The notes under the pieces are model-generated. The model was given only the letters and a program-made list of their open reading frames with translations. It searched no databases and was not told the origin of the DNA. 64,000 nucleotides of DNA. Source: Hymenobacter terrenus (GTDB taxonomy: Bacteria; Bacteroidota; Bacteroidia; Cytophagales; Hymenobacteraceae). The DNA lies in the NCBI RefSeq assembly GCF_000972495.1, contig NZ_LATM01000005.1, forward strand, positions 62,001 through 126,000, written 5' to 3'. Of the stretch, positions 50,393 through 58,698 are shown piece after piece. The stretch's first letter is position 1; the number at the start of each line of letters is the position of its first letter. Position numbers and translations under genes: made by a program.

Positions 50393-50911
50393 TCAGAGGC
50401 TGACTGGCAGCGTGGCATGGCCATGGGCCGTGGATAAGGTAAATTGCAGGCGGTTGGGCGCGAGCGTAAGGGGCAGCGTGTACGTAAGCTCATGGGAGCC
50501 GGCGTCCTGAGTAAACTCGAGGACTGCCCCGGTTTCTCGTCCCTGTAAGTCGTTTATTACCAAGCGCACGGGCTGACGACGGGGCAGCGTGTAGCGCAAT
50601 GTGACCTGCCGGGTTGCGGGGTTGAGCAAGGCCTCGAAGCCAAAGGTGGCCGGGGCAAGCGTGGCGCCGAGTTGGGGCAGTTGCCAAGTCCGGGCCAGAC
50701 TACTATTGGTGGTTTTGTCAATCTGTCCCGAGCTGTTCACGGCACTGCCCAGACTCGACTTCACAATCGAACTATCGTCCTGCGTCTGCCCATTGCGCGG
50801 AGCATCGGCCAGAGCCTGCCATGCATAGGACTGGGCCTGAAGCATACTGGGCAGCAGGTTCAGTAAAAGAACGAAAGCGGTAGTAAGGCAGAAGTGATAG
50901 ATGCATAGCAT
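50393..50911 (-). CDS. Secreted protein with T9SS-type C-terminal domain
   Basis: A 172-residue exported protein with a signal peptide (…LLNLLPSMLQAQ) and a C-terminal ~75-residue beta domain (NPATRQVTLRYTLP ... VRLVINDLQGR ... AGSHELTYTLPL) that resembles a type A T9SS sorting domain, though shorter and less exact. Between these lies a low-complexity Ser/Asn-rich linker. No catalytic domain is present, so it may be a small structural or remnant cargo protein. One copy of a TTTTACACGAGTGCGG element lies 77 bp upstream of its start. Confidence 0.6.
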   Translation of the reverse strand: MLCIYHFCLTTAFVLLLNLLPSMLQAQSYAWQALADAPRNGQTQDDSSIVKSSLGSAVNSSGQIDKTTNSSLARTWQLPQLGATLAPATFGFEALLNPATRQVTLRYTLPRRQPVRLVINDLQGRETGAVLEFTQDAGSHELTYTLPLTLAPNRLQFTLSTAHGHATLPVSL

Positions 50912-50987
50912 GACGAAGCCAGTTATGATTGAAGTGATTCAATGAATTACTGGCACAAACTAAAGAGCCGAACTAACGCTAAGCCGC

Positions 50988-51026
50988 CGCTTTTTACACG
51001 AGTGCGGCAAAAGGCGGGGCGGGCGC
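50988..51026. repeat. Leader element TTTTACACGAGTGCGG, copy 1
   Basis: Contains TTTTTACACGAGTGCGGCAA followed by AAGGCGGGGCGGGCGC. A close copy is at 57822-57860 and a shorter one at 56049-56075; each lies 77-143 bp upstream of a minus-strand gene for an exported protein. Confidence 0.7.
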
Positions 51027-51177
51027 GGGGCTGCTAGCAGGCCTTGGGCTGAATGGTCAGTTAGAGGCGCTGGAAAGAAGTAATTGGAGCAGAAGAGCCG
51101 TAGGTCGGCGCACTTGTTTATAAGCGCTTAGAGTCCGGTTGCACCTCGTTGGTCACTGAGGCAGCAAGCGGCAAAAA

Positions 51178-52329
51178 TCAACAATTAGTGTTAGCGGCGG
51201 GGTCTGTTTGCCTAGCCCAGCGCACCGTGTCGGCCAGCCACTCGGCGTAGAAGTGGGCACTGCCTTGGTCGAAGCTTTTGGACAGTTCGCACAGAGCCGC
51301 TTGGGCCTGAGCGCAGGCACCGTCGACATCGCCAGCTAAACGGGCTATGGCGGCTTGGACGCGCGGCGGCACATCAGCCGGAATGTGGGTCGTAATCTTC
51401 GCCTGTGTCAGGAAAGCGCGGGCCGCCGGCAGGTCGTACTCGTAGGCCGCTGCGAAAAATGCTGACTCCAGCCACACGCTGGCTTGTAGCACGGTGGGCA
51501 CTGGACCTAGCCGGTCACGGTACTCCCGCAGGTAGTAACCGGCCGGCTCAAACTGTCCGGCGTCAAGGGCCGCCAGGTAGAGATAGTGGTACACATAGAG
51601 CTTGAACGGCAGTTCATCTGACAGCGCGGCCGCTGCTTCGAGTTGGCTCAGGGGCAGTTTGCGGGGGCGCACCCCGGCCACCGAGCGTGCTAAGGCCGAA
51701 ATGACAGCCACTTCAAGCTGCCCGGCCGGGCCATCACGCCACAAGTTCAGCACCCGCGCGCCGTCGCTATAAAAACCGCCCGTGTGCATGGGTATCAGTG
51801 TGAGCATTGTCAGCAAAGCCGAAATACCGCCGCTAATTCCCAAGCCTAGTCGTAACAGCTTACCTATTTCCGACGTGCCAACCGGTAGCAGCGCCCAGGC
51901 CGCCAAGGCCAGCACTGCCCAAGCCAGGCTGCCCAGCGGCCCACCCGCAGCAAAGGCCAGGAAGCGGCGGCGCAGATTGTGGTCGCCGGTAGGTACACTC
52001 AGCACCATGCCGCCAGCGGTGTTTAGGTTGGTGTTCCACTCAAAACGCAGACGGCCGTCGCGCTTCTTCCACAACAGCGGCCCCACAGCCAGCCAGTGAA
52101 AGGCAAAGCCCTGCATGCGGCCCGCTAGCGCATGGCCTAGTTCGTGCAGCCCCACGGCTACTAGCCAAGCCAGCGGCAGCAGTACCAGCAGTGCGCCGCC
52201 CACACGCCAAGGCCCCCAATGGCTATTCGCCGTGACAGTCACGGCATACTTACCCGACAAGCCGCCCACCACCCCACCCGTCCCGAAAAGTACCAGGATT
52301 AGCAGGATGCTGCGTATATTTTTCTTCAT
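51178..52329 (-). CDS. M50 family membrane metallopeptidase (site-2 protease-like)
   Basis: About 383 residues from the ATG at 52329 (MKKNIRSILLIL); an ATG at 52362 would add eleven. HELGH lies at 62-66 within a membrane span, and the second metal motif is IPMHTGGFYSDGARVL (Asp of DG). About six spans are followed by a ~170-residue soluble C-terminal region with helical repeats (LSDELPFKLYVYHYLYLAAL...), typical of TPR-like extensions in bacterial M50B proteins. It probably cleaves membrane proteins or processes peptides; no anti-sigma partner is adjacent. Confidence 0.88.
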   Translation of the reverse strand: MKKNIRSILLILVLFGTGGVVGGLSGKYAVTVTANSHWGPWRVGGALLVLLPLAWLVAVGLHELGHALAGRMQGFAFHWLAVGPLLWKKRDGRLRFEWNTNLNTAGGMVLSVPTGDHNLRRRFLAFAAGGPLGSLAWAVLALAAWALLPVGTSEIGKLLRLGLGISGGISALLTMLTLIPMHTGGFYSDGARVLNLWRDGPAGQLEVAVISALARSVAGVRPRKLPLSQLEAAAALSDELPFKLYVYHYLYLAALDAGQFEPAGYYLREYRDRLGPVPTVLQASVWLESAFFAAAYEYDLPAARAFLTQAKITTHIPADVPPRVQAAIARLAGDVDGACAQAQAALCELSKSFDQGSAHFYAEWLADTVRWARQTDPAANTNC

Positions 52330-52449
52330 TGACCTTGATAGGAGTTGAGCAGGAGTATCCATAGCAGTCGCCGCGCTGAAGCAGTGAAGTATCTTTAGCG
52401 CGGCAACTACCTCAAGAATTATACAGGCGGTAGATATACTTCGACACGC

Positions 52450-53538
52450 TTAGGGCTTTACCTGCTTCCCGGCTGGCGCCGCGCTCAACTTGTACACATT
52501 CACCCCAATAGCGTAAGCCACATAGCCACCGTCGGGCGTTTTGATGAGGCGAATTTTATTTACTGCGTTGCCAAAATCAACTTTTTCCCAGGTCTGGCCA
52601 CCATCGCGGGTGCCGAAGCCGTGGGGAGTGGCTCCGACCCAACCGGTTTTTTCATCGGCGAAGCCTACGCCAAATTCCCGCACTTTGGGATTTTTGACCA
52701 GCGGTATTTCCTTCCAGGTTTTGCCGCCGTTGGTAGTTTTAGCCACGTAGCGCTGCACCACCAGCGTGTCGGGATTATAGCTCTGAATGGTGACGTAACC
52801 CACCTTGCGCGAGGGCCAACTCTGCTTCCAAGTGATTTCGAAGGGCCGCGGGCTTTGGTAGCGCTTCTGCCAGGTCTGGCCGCCGTCGCTCGTGTAGAGG
52901 ATGAGGGCATTGGACTTCTCCACCGCCATATCGGAGCCGGCGCACAGGAAGCCCTCGCGGGGCGTGAACATCTTAATATCAAGAATGTACTGGGCGCCGA
53001 AGGGCCGCAGGTCGCGCGAGGTCCAGGAGTCACCGTTGTCGGGCGAGTGCAGCAGGAAGCCCGGCCCGCCCACCCGGCCGCCGCCGAAAATGTGGTAGCG
53101 GTAGTCAATATTCCCGGCGTTGATGAACTGCTCCTTCACCACGTCGAGCGCGCAGAGGCCTTTGATGGTGGGGCCGCTGTACTTTACGGGGTTCCAGCTA
53201 CGGCCCCCGTCGCGGGTGGCGTAGAGCGGAATGGTATCGGTAACGCCGGGAAAGTACTGGGTGCCGATGTTACCGGCGAAACCGCGTAAGCTGTCGATGA
53301 AGGCCACGCAGCGGAAGAAGGTGCCAGGCTTCTCGTACAGCTTCTGCCAGTGCTGGCCGCCGTCGCGGGTGCCGTAGATTTTACCAGCGCCGTTCACGTA
53401 CCAGCCCTGATTGGGCGTGACGAAGCAAATATCATCCTGCTTGCCGCGGTAAGGGTCGGTGGTTTGTTTTTGCCAGGTTTGGGCCAGCGTGAAAAAAGGG
53501 AGCAGAAAAAAGAGCAGCAGGACAAGCAGCGGTTTCAT
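52450..53538 (-). CDS. BNR/YCF48-like beta-propeller protein, exported
   Basis: A 362-residue protein with signal peptide (MKPLLVLLLFFLLPFFTLAQ) and repeated blades bearing DGG(R/Q)(S/T/H)W motifs (TRDGGQHWQK, TRDGGRSWNP, SDGGQTWQKR, TTNGGKTWKE, TRDGGQTWEK), as in YCF48/Vps10-like photosystem stability factor relatives and sialidase-like BNR repeats. No catalytic residues are obvious, so a binding or scaffold role is likely. Periplasmic or surface, soluble. Confidence 0.85.
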   Translation of the reverse strand: MKPLLVLLLFFLLPFFTLAQTWQKQTTDPYRGKQDDICFVTPNQGWYVNGAGKIYGTRDGGQHWQKLYEKPGTFFRCVAFIDSLRGFAGNIGTQYFPGVTDTIPLYATRDGGRSWNPVKYSGPTIKGLCALDVVKEQFINAGNIDYRYHIFGGGRVGGPGFLLHSPDNGDSWTSRDLRPFGAQYILDIKMFTPREGFLCAGSDMAVEKSNALILYTSDGGQTWQKRYQSPRPFEITWKQSWPSRKVGYVTIQSYNPDTLVVQRYVAKTTNGGKTWKEIPLVKNPKVREFGVGFADEKTGWVGATPHGFGTRDGGQTWEKVDFGNAVNKIRLIKTPDGGYVAYAIGVNVYKLSAAPAGKQVKP

Positions 53539-53779
53539 GAATTAAAGTAAAACAGAAGTGAAAAAGGAGCTGACACTAATTCCGATTAGTCAGCTGTTTG
53601 TGTAAAGTATGTAGCAGAAAATATCCCTTGGCTTTCTGTTTCAGCGTTGTCGCAAGACCGCGCATCAGCCACCCCAAAACGTGGGTAACAGACTTGGCCT
53701 GGTCGCGCCCAGTTATTGCTATTAGCCTCAGCTACTGATAGCTATTTTGACTGAACCACATGCAATTAACCTCAGTATT

Positions 53780-53845
53780 AAAAATAGTACTGGGTACCAT
53801 AGCAGGCAACGAGAAGCCCCCTACTATGGTACCCAGACTCAAAAA
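53780..53845 (-). terminator. Terminator-like hairpin after the S8 peptidase gene
   Basis: Perfect 13-nt arms CTGGGTACCATAG (53790-53802) and CTATGGTACCCAG (53824-53836) with a 21-nt loop. On the minus strand the stem is followed by TACTATTTTT, so it probably ends transcription of the S8 gene. The remaining gap (53539-53779) shows nothing else. Confidence 0.6.
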
Positions 53846-53875
53846 AGGCTCAAACGGAACCTCGTACTTAGCTGC

Positions 53876-55906
53876 TTATTGAATCTCCAGTATCTGAGAC
53901 TTCACCTCGTTATTGGTCTGCACTTTGGCTACATACAGGCCTTTGGGCAAAGCACTAAAGTCCTGAGTGAGCGTCAGCGCCGAGTTGCCTTGGGTGTGGA
54001 ATACTTCCTTGCCCATGCGGTCTACTACGCTGAGCTTGATGTCCTGCTGAGTCGGCGCCGTAATCTGGAACGTAACCCGACCATTCGTTGGGTTGGGGAA
54101 GAGCGATACGAGCAGTGCCAGGTTTTGCTGAATGGGTGCCAGCGGAGCCACCGCATTATCAGCCCGCACGAAACCGAGACCGGTTTTGAAGTCGAACCCT
54201 CTATCGAAGTTCGGTGTGAGCGGATTGTCCATGTCCTGAGCCGTGCGCTGCAACAGGCCGCGGATGGCCAGCGGAGGCAGGAAACCGGATGAGGCTTCGA
54301 TCATCAGCGCGGCCACGGCCGCCACGTGCGGGGCCGCTGCACTAGTACCGAAGAAGTTGGGGAAGCCATCGCGGTCGAAATCAGCGCCAGCAAAGCCGGG
54401 GAAGAAAGTCGTGTTCGCGCCATCCGGCCCAGTCAGGTCGGGCTTAGGTAGCACGCGGGGCCCACGCCGGTTGCCTCTTTCATCGAAAAGGCGGGGTGTG
54501 CCGCCGAGCGACGAGAAAGACTCGACCACCGGCACGGGCGTATTGGGGTCGAAAACAGGTGTCTGGAAGTAGGCCGCCGCTGCGACGGCCGTGGCCGACT
54601 CGGAGTTGGGGTGGCCCACCAGCGTCGGGCTCTTCGTGTCGTACTCCACCGACACTGCCTCGTCGGCGAAGTTGACGTATTTGATTCGAGTAGGGTCTGG
54701 ACCGGCCACTTTCACAATTGCTATCTGCAAAGTGGCGGCCACGGTGTCATTGTTGGTCACGCCCAAAAACTCAACGGGGTCGCCACCTATATTCTTTTCC
54801 GTAGAGGAGAAGATTAGCTGACCGTCGAAGAGCAGATGCAGGTCGAGGTCGGTTTGGGCGCCGCGCACTCCGCTAGCCGAGAAGAACGGGTCGTCCCACT
54901 GCAGGGACAGGGTCAGGCTAGCACCGGGCGCCACCGTGATGCTCTGCTGCACATCGCCGGGAGCAAAGCTGTGGGCTTCGCCAGTAATGCCGGGTATTTG
55001 GGTACCAGAGTTACGGAATGGAGCCTCATACGATTGCTCGCCTGAGTTGCCAGCGGCCGAAAAGTAAGACGCGCCTTTACGCACCACTTTCTCAATTGCC
55101 TGGGCCACGATGCCATTCTGGAAGAAAGGCTCATCCGCGTACCCAACGTCATCGACAATAACCTTGGAGCCGGCTGCCTCTAGGTCGATAATGCCCTGGG
55201 CGAAGTCGGCCTGCCCCAGAAAAGCGGTGTAAAAGGCGATGTCTGCCCCGGGGGCTACGTCGTGCACGATTTCGGCCATGCCACGGCCTTCGTCGCTACC
55301 CCCTTCGGGTAGGTCTTTAATTACCTGCACGTTGGCAGGCAGGTCTTTGCTGGCCACGCCAGCGGCAGCGCCGCCCAGGTTGTTGTAGCTATCGGAGAGG
55401 ATGCCCACTTTCACACCCTTTCCGCTCACGCCGAACTTGGTCCGGGCTATGTCGGCACGCAGGGCGCGGTCGCCCTGGCTGGTGGTGATGCCTATTTTCT
55501 TGGTAGGCTTATAGGCCGGGCGCATATGTTGCAGCGAGGGCAGGCCTTCGAGCGCCGCGAGGCGGTTCACGGGGAATAGACCCGATACCATTGCGCCGTA
55601 AGCCGTGCCTTGGCGCAGGCCCTGGGCGGTCAGGTCGGCCAGCAGCTGCTGGGCGCTAGCCGTGGTAGCAACAGCCTCAACTGCTACGTAGCCATCGTAC
55701 TGCTGAATGCGGCTGTTGAGCACAAATGGAGAGCCGGCCCCAGCTTTTTTCTGCGGCGCTTGGCCGCGGGCTCCGGTCTGGGTTGTGAGGCTCAATAAGC
55801 TGAGCGATACTTTCCCCTTAGGGGCGGTTTGAGCGGCGACCGGGGGCGCCCATACTGCGGCCATGACGAGCAAGCCCGCGACAATGTTTAGATGGTTTTT
55901 TTTCAT
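53876..55906 (-). CDS. S8-like serine peptidase with T9SS sorting domain
   Basis: A 676-residue exported protein with signal peptide (cut after PPVAAQ). The subtilase core has D172 (GILSDSYN), N286 (SAAGNSGE, oxyanion) and S522 (GTSAAAPHVAAVAAL). The canonical HGTH motif is absent: DEGRGMAEIVHDVAPGA aligns such that E206 lies at the catalytic His position. The C terminus (LVSLFPNPTNGRVTFQIT...KGLYVAKVQTN) is a type A T9SS sorting domain, so the protein is secreted and attached to the surface. A partial TTTTACAC leader element lies 143 bp upstream. Confidence 0.88.
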   Translation of the reverse strand: MKKNHLNIVAGLLVMAAVWAPPVAAQTAPKGKVSLSLLSLTTQTGARGQAPQKKAGAGSPFVLNSRIQQYDGYVAVEAVATTASAQQLLADLTAQGLRQGTAYGAMVSGLFPVNRLAALEGLPSLQHMRPAYKPTKKIGITTSQGDRALRADIARTKFGVSGKGVKVGILSDSYNNLGGAAAGVASKDLPANVQVIKDLPEGGSDEGRGMAEIVHDVAPGADIAFYTAFLGQADFAQGIIDLEAAGSKVIVDDVGYADEPFFQNGIVAQAIEKVVRKGASYFSAAGNSGEQSYEAPFRNSGTQIPGITGEAHSFAPGDVQQSITVAPGASLTLSLQWDDPFFSASGVRGAQTDLDLHLLFDGQLIFSSTEKNIGGDPVEFLGVTNNDTVAATLQIAIVKVAGPDPTRIKYVNFADEAVSVEYDTKSPTLVGHPNSESATAVAAAAYFQTPVFDPNTPVPVVESFSSLGGTPRLFDERGNRRGPRVLPKPDLTGPDGANTTFFPGFAGADFDRDGFPNFFGTSAAAPHVAAVAALMIEASSGFLPPLAIRGLLQRTAQDMDNPLTPNFDRGFDFKTGLGFVRADNAVAPLAPIQQNLALLVSLFPNPTNGRVTFQITAPTQQDIKLSVVDRMGKEVFHTQGNSALTLTQDFSALPKGLYVAKVQTNNEVKSQILEIQ

Positions 55907-56048
55907 AGTGTGGTTGAGTTTGGGGTGTGATTTGGGAATGAGCAGAAAGAAAAAGTGACTAAAGATGTATTAATCTTCAATCGGTTGCAGATAGCTCCGC
56001 ATAACTATTTAACTCAAAGATGCTGATTAACCATTGCGTTGGGCACCT

Positions 56049-56075
56049 GGTTTTACACAAGCGCGGCAAAATGCC
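56049..56075. repeat. Leader element TTTTACACGAGTGCGG, copy 3 (partial)
   Basis: GGTTTTACACAAGCGCGGCA then AAATGCC; about 23 of the first 27 bases match the two better copies, and the G-rich tail is changed to GGACGCGGG. Confidence 0.5.
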
Positions 56076-56166
56076 AAGTGGACGCGGGAAAGCTGTTTTT
56101 TGGTCAGGCAAAAGGTATATCGCCCAACTTCGTGAGCCATTACAGGCGCCCGAGCTTGCGGGAAAT

Positions 56167-56400
56167 TCAGCCGGCTATTAGTGCGAAATTTAGGATGGCC
56201 ACAGGAGCCCAACCCCTCAACGTAGGCGCATTATGATGCCGGCTTGCCAGAGCAGGCGCCGCGGGGCCCACGGCGCGGCGGGGGCCGGCGCGTCGTTCAG
56301 GGCCCCGTAGCACGAAGCCAGTAGTCGGCTGCGCCCAAGCCTCAGCCCGACCAATCCATAAAATCAAAAGCATCACGACACTGTATTTCACAACAGTCAA
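56167..56400 (-). CDS. Doubtful 77-residue exported protein or remnant
   Basis: The frame begins with a believable signal peptide (MTVVKYSVVMLLILWIGRAEAWAQ) and then turns into an Arg/Ala/Pro-rich sequence (GPERRAGPRRAVGPAAPA) that looks like non-coding high-GC DNA. It may be the 5' remnant of a lost secreted-protein gene, or chance. It directly follows the stop of the gene at 56503 by 103 bp. Confidence 0.3.
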   Translation of the reverse strand: MTVVKYSVVMLLILWIGRAEAWAQPTTGFVLRGPERRAGPRRAVGPAAPALASRHHNAPTLRGWAPVAILNFALIAG

Positions 56401-56502
56401 TTGGTTTTTTCACAGAAAAAGAGAGGGAAAATTTGTGAACAGATGGGAAGGGTAACTCCCGCTCCCGAGCAGGCAGGGCGGCCAGACGGCCTGGCACGCA
56501 GC

Positions 56503-57732
56503 TTATTTGGGGGCGGCCAGCTGCGCAATGACGGCTTCCTCGGCCGCGGTGGCGGGCACCACGTTGCCTTCGAGCCAGTAAGAATGCTGGTAGCTGGTTC
56601 CTTTTTTATAGAGGGAGCCGCTATGCCGCTCGGCCTTGGGAATGGGCAGGGCCTGGGAATCAAGCGCCAGGTTGCGCACCAGCATCTCACTGATAAAGGC
56701 GTACTCCCTCGGCGGCTTACTGCCCGAGGTCAGCCGCAAGCCCAAGTCGAGCCGCACGAAACTGGGATAGAGCCGGCCGTTTAGCTCGTGGTATTCGATG
56801 CGCTTGCGGGCGAAAGTGGCCTGCGCCTTAATGATGAGCAGGTTGATGCTTCTCATATCTGCCTGGAGGGCTTCCGGCACTTCACTCTCTACGCTGCGAA
56901 TGGTCAGCGTCTGGCGGTCGATGCGGACGGTGGCCCGGCGCAGATGAGGATATTCGTGGGTGATGGGCGTGCAGGTTACCACGTAGAAGGGGTTCGCGCC
57001 TCCATTGGGGGCCACGGCTTCGCTGATTTCGTACTTATAGAACCGGAACATCGTGCTATCCAGAAACGAAGCCCGCTCCGTTACATCGTAATAGCTGCCG
57101 GCCTTTTCGACATCAATGGGCGAAGGCACGGCCTTGCTGGCATCGTCGGGGGCCAGGGGTAGCTCGCCGGCGCGGGATTCCCGCACGCGCACCTGCACTT
57201 CGGGGTCGCGGGGGCGGCGCGGGTTGGCCTTGATGTAGTAGTCGACCAGCCCATCGGCAAACTTGGTATACTTGCCGTCGAGGCGGGCAAACTCGCGGTA
57301 GTAGCAGCTGAGCACCACCGGGCTGGCCATGCGGGCGGTGGTGGTCCGCACGGCTTTGGCCAGCAGGCTCGTGGGCGAATAAGCCGTCACCTGCACCTCG
57401 CGCAGCTGGTATTGCTGCGGCGTGAGCGCCAGGGTTTGCGCCGTGGCGAACAGAGCAGGCTGGAGCCGCAGGCGCAGCGGCGCGTAGCCCAGGCACTGCA
57501 CTTCCACCGTATCGGCGGTATGGCCGGCCGGCACTTGCAGCCGAAAGGTGCCCTCCGCGTTGGACACCGTGCCGATGCCGGTGTGCCGCAGGCCCAGCGC
57601 GGCGTAGGGCAGCGGCGCTTTGGTCTGGGCATCTATCGCGGTGCCGCTCAGCAGCGCGGGTGCTTGGGCCAGGCTGAGAGCCGGCGTGGCGGCCAGCCCA
57701 ATAGCCAGCAGCATGTTTTTCAATTGGCGCAT
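56503..57732 (-). CDS. Carboxypeptidase-like regulatory-domain protein
   Basis: A 409-residue exported protein: signal peptide (MRQLKNMLLAIGLAATPALSLAQ), then a CarboxypepD_reg-like domain (LSGTAIDAQTKAPLPYAALGLR through CLGYAPLRLRLQ, about 28-90) and a ~300-residue C-terminal region (LREVQVTAYSPTSLLAKAV ... YYREFARLDGKYTKFADGLVDYYIK) similar to that in many uncharacterised Bacteroidota envelope proteins. Probably outer-membrane or periplasmic. A leader element lies 90 bp upstream of the start. Confidence 0.82.
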   Translation of the reverse strand: MRQLKNMLLAIGLAATPALSLAQAPALLSGTAIDAQTKAPLPYAALGLRHTGIGTVSNAEGTFRLQVPAGHTADTVEVQCLGYAPLRLRLQPALFATAQTLALTPQQYQLREVQVTAYSPTSLLAKAVRTTTARMASPVVLSCYYREFARLDGKYTKFADGLVDYYIKANPRRPRDPEVQVRVRESRAGELPLAPDDASKAVPSPIDVEKAGSYYDVTERASFLDSTMFRFYKYEISEAVAPNGGANPFYVVTCTPITHEYPHLRRATVRIDRQTLTIRSVESEVPEALQADMRSINLLIIKAQATFARKRIEYHELNGRLYPSFVRLDLGLRLTSGSKPPREYAFISEMLVRNLALDSQALPIPKAERHSGSLYKKGTSYQHSYWLEGNVVPATAAEEAVIAQLAAPK

Positions 57733-57821
57733 TTTTATGAAGTTTAGTTACTTATGGGCTCAGAAAAAAGGAGGACAGGTATCCCGTCGTAAACCTATGT
57801 TTGCCCGGTTACCATTGCGGC

Positions 57822-57860
57822 GGCGTTTTACACGAGTGCGGCAAAAGGCAGGGCGGGCGC
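57822..57860. repeat. Leader element TTTTACACGAGTGCGG, copy 2
   Basis: GGCGTTTTACACGAGTGCGG then CAAAAGGCAGGGCGGGCGC, matching copy 1 at nearly every position. Located upstream of the regulatory-domain gene starting 57732. Confidence 0.7.
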
Positions 57861-57901
57861 AATGCGGATTAGGCTGAAGACTCGTGGACTCAACCAGGGA
57901 C

Positions 57902-58321
57902 TTACAGAGTGCCTTGGGTCTGTTGGACGATAGTTACGTCATCCGAATTACCCAACACCCGGCGCACGGCTTGGCCTTGGGGATGCACCATTACCTCACC
58001 CAAGGCCGTTTTTGCCGAGGCAGTGAGCTTGACCGGACAGAACGTTCCAGCCGGGCAGGTGAGGCGTCGAAAGTCGCGCACGGTCATCATCAGGGGCTGA
58101 TAGCCCACCAGCGCGATGCGAAGCGAGTCAGTATCGTACTGGCTGGGAATAGCTAAGCGGAAGCGGCCCTGTCCGTCGGCCACGATGCCCACCGAGCGGC
58201 CCATTACGCCTACGCTGGCGTAGGGCAGTGGCGCCTGGGTGGCTTGGTCGAGCACCTGACCCGCCACTTGGTCCGCAGCAGGTTTCGACTGGGCCTGGGC
58301 CTTTACGGGGAGGCCACTCAA
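57902..58321 (-). CDS. Carboxypeptidase-like regulatory-domain protein, start uncertain
   Basis: A 139-residue frame from a TTG at 58321. The regulatory domain is clear (VAGQVLDQATQAPLPYASVGVMG to RIALVGYQPLMMTVRDF). The hydrophobic stretch just upstream in the same frame (CLAALCLLSGLPVKAQA) looks like a signal peptide, but no ATG, GTG or TTG starts that extended frame nearby; an ATG at 58377-58375 is in another frame. Either a rare start is used, or a frameshift has separated the start from the body. The protein is short for the family and may be a remnant of a longer one such as its neighbour at 56503. Confidence 0.6.
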   Translation of the reverse strand: MSGLPVKAQAQSKPAADQVAGQVLDQATQAPLPYASVGVMGRSVGIVADGQGRFRLAIPSQYDTDSLRIALVGYQPLMMTVRDFRRLTCPAGTFCPVKLTASAKTALGEVMVHPQGQAVRRVLGNSDDVTIVQQTQGTL

Positions 58322-58698
58322 GAGGCAAAGCGCGGCCAGGCAGCGCCCAACGCGGCGCGCGAAAAATGGAATATCATCGGTGAGAGGGGGTGATGGCTGC
58401 CGCAGCAGCGGGGTTCGGCAGGCTAGATGCGGCCCCGACGGAAACGGTTGCCCGAGCCGACATTTTTCGGGCGCATTTCCGCGCAGGGGATTCTTCCCCG
58501 CTGCTTGGGCAGCTCGCTCCTACTCCCAGGCGGTTGGAGAAAGCCTGCTGCCGTGTGGAAAGCACCGGCAAAGTCTTCGAGGGCGCCGGAGCTTGCGCTG
58601 CCCCCGGTATTTCTGCGTTGCTGGAAAAAATGCGGGTGGCTCGTGGCCGGGCGGTACTTTTGGCGTGCGTCGGCTCCTTCAGCGAGTCGCTATTTACT
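58322..58698. other. Divergent gap between a regulatory-domain gene and a kinase gene
   Basis: No supported gene. The frame that continues upstream from 58321 is open for some distance but has no start; the plus-strand frame before 58699 lacks kinase-like features. Promoters for both directions should lie here; none could be identified with confidence. Confidence 0.4.

Larger units (their letters stand above)
55907..56502. other. Gap with a leader element and a weak ORF
   Basis: Holds the element at 56049-56075 and a 77-residue frame at 56167. A GC-rich stretch at 56255-56310 could form hairpins. No strong gene. Confidence 0.4.

Noticed and set aside
58390..58698. 103-residue N-terminal extension of kinase copy 1
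   Set aside because: Low-complexity high-GC translation with no membrane or sensor feature; the ATG at 58699 starts right before the first membrane span, as in copy 2.
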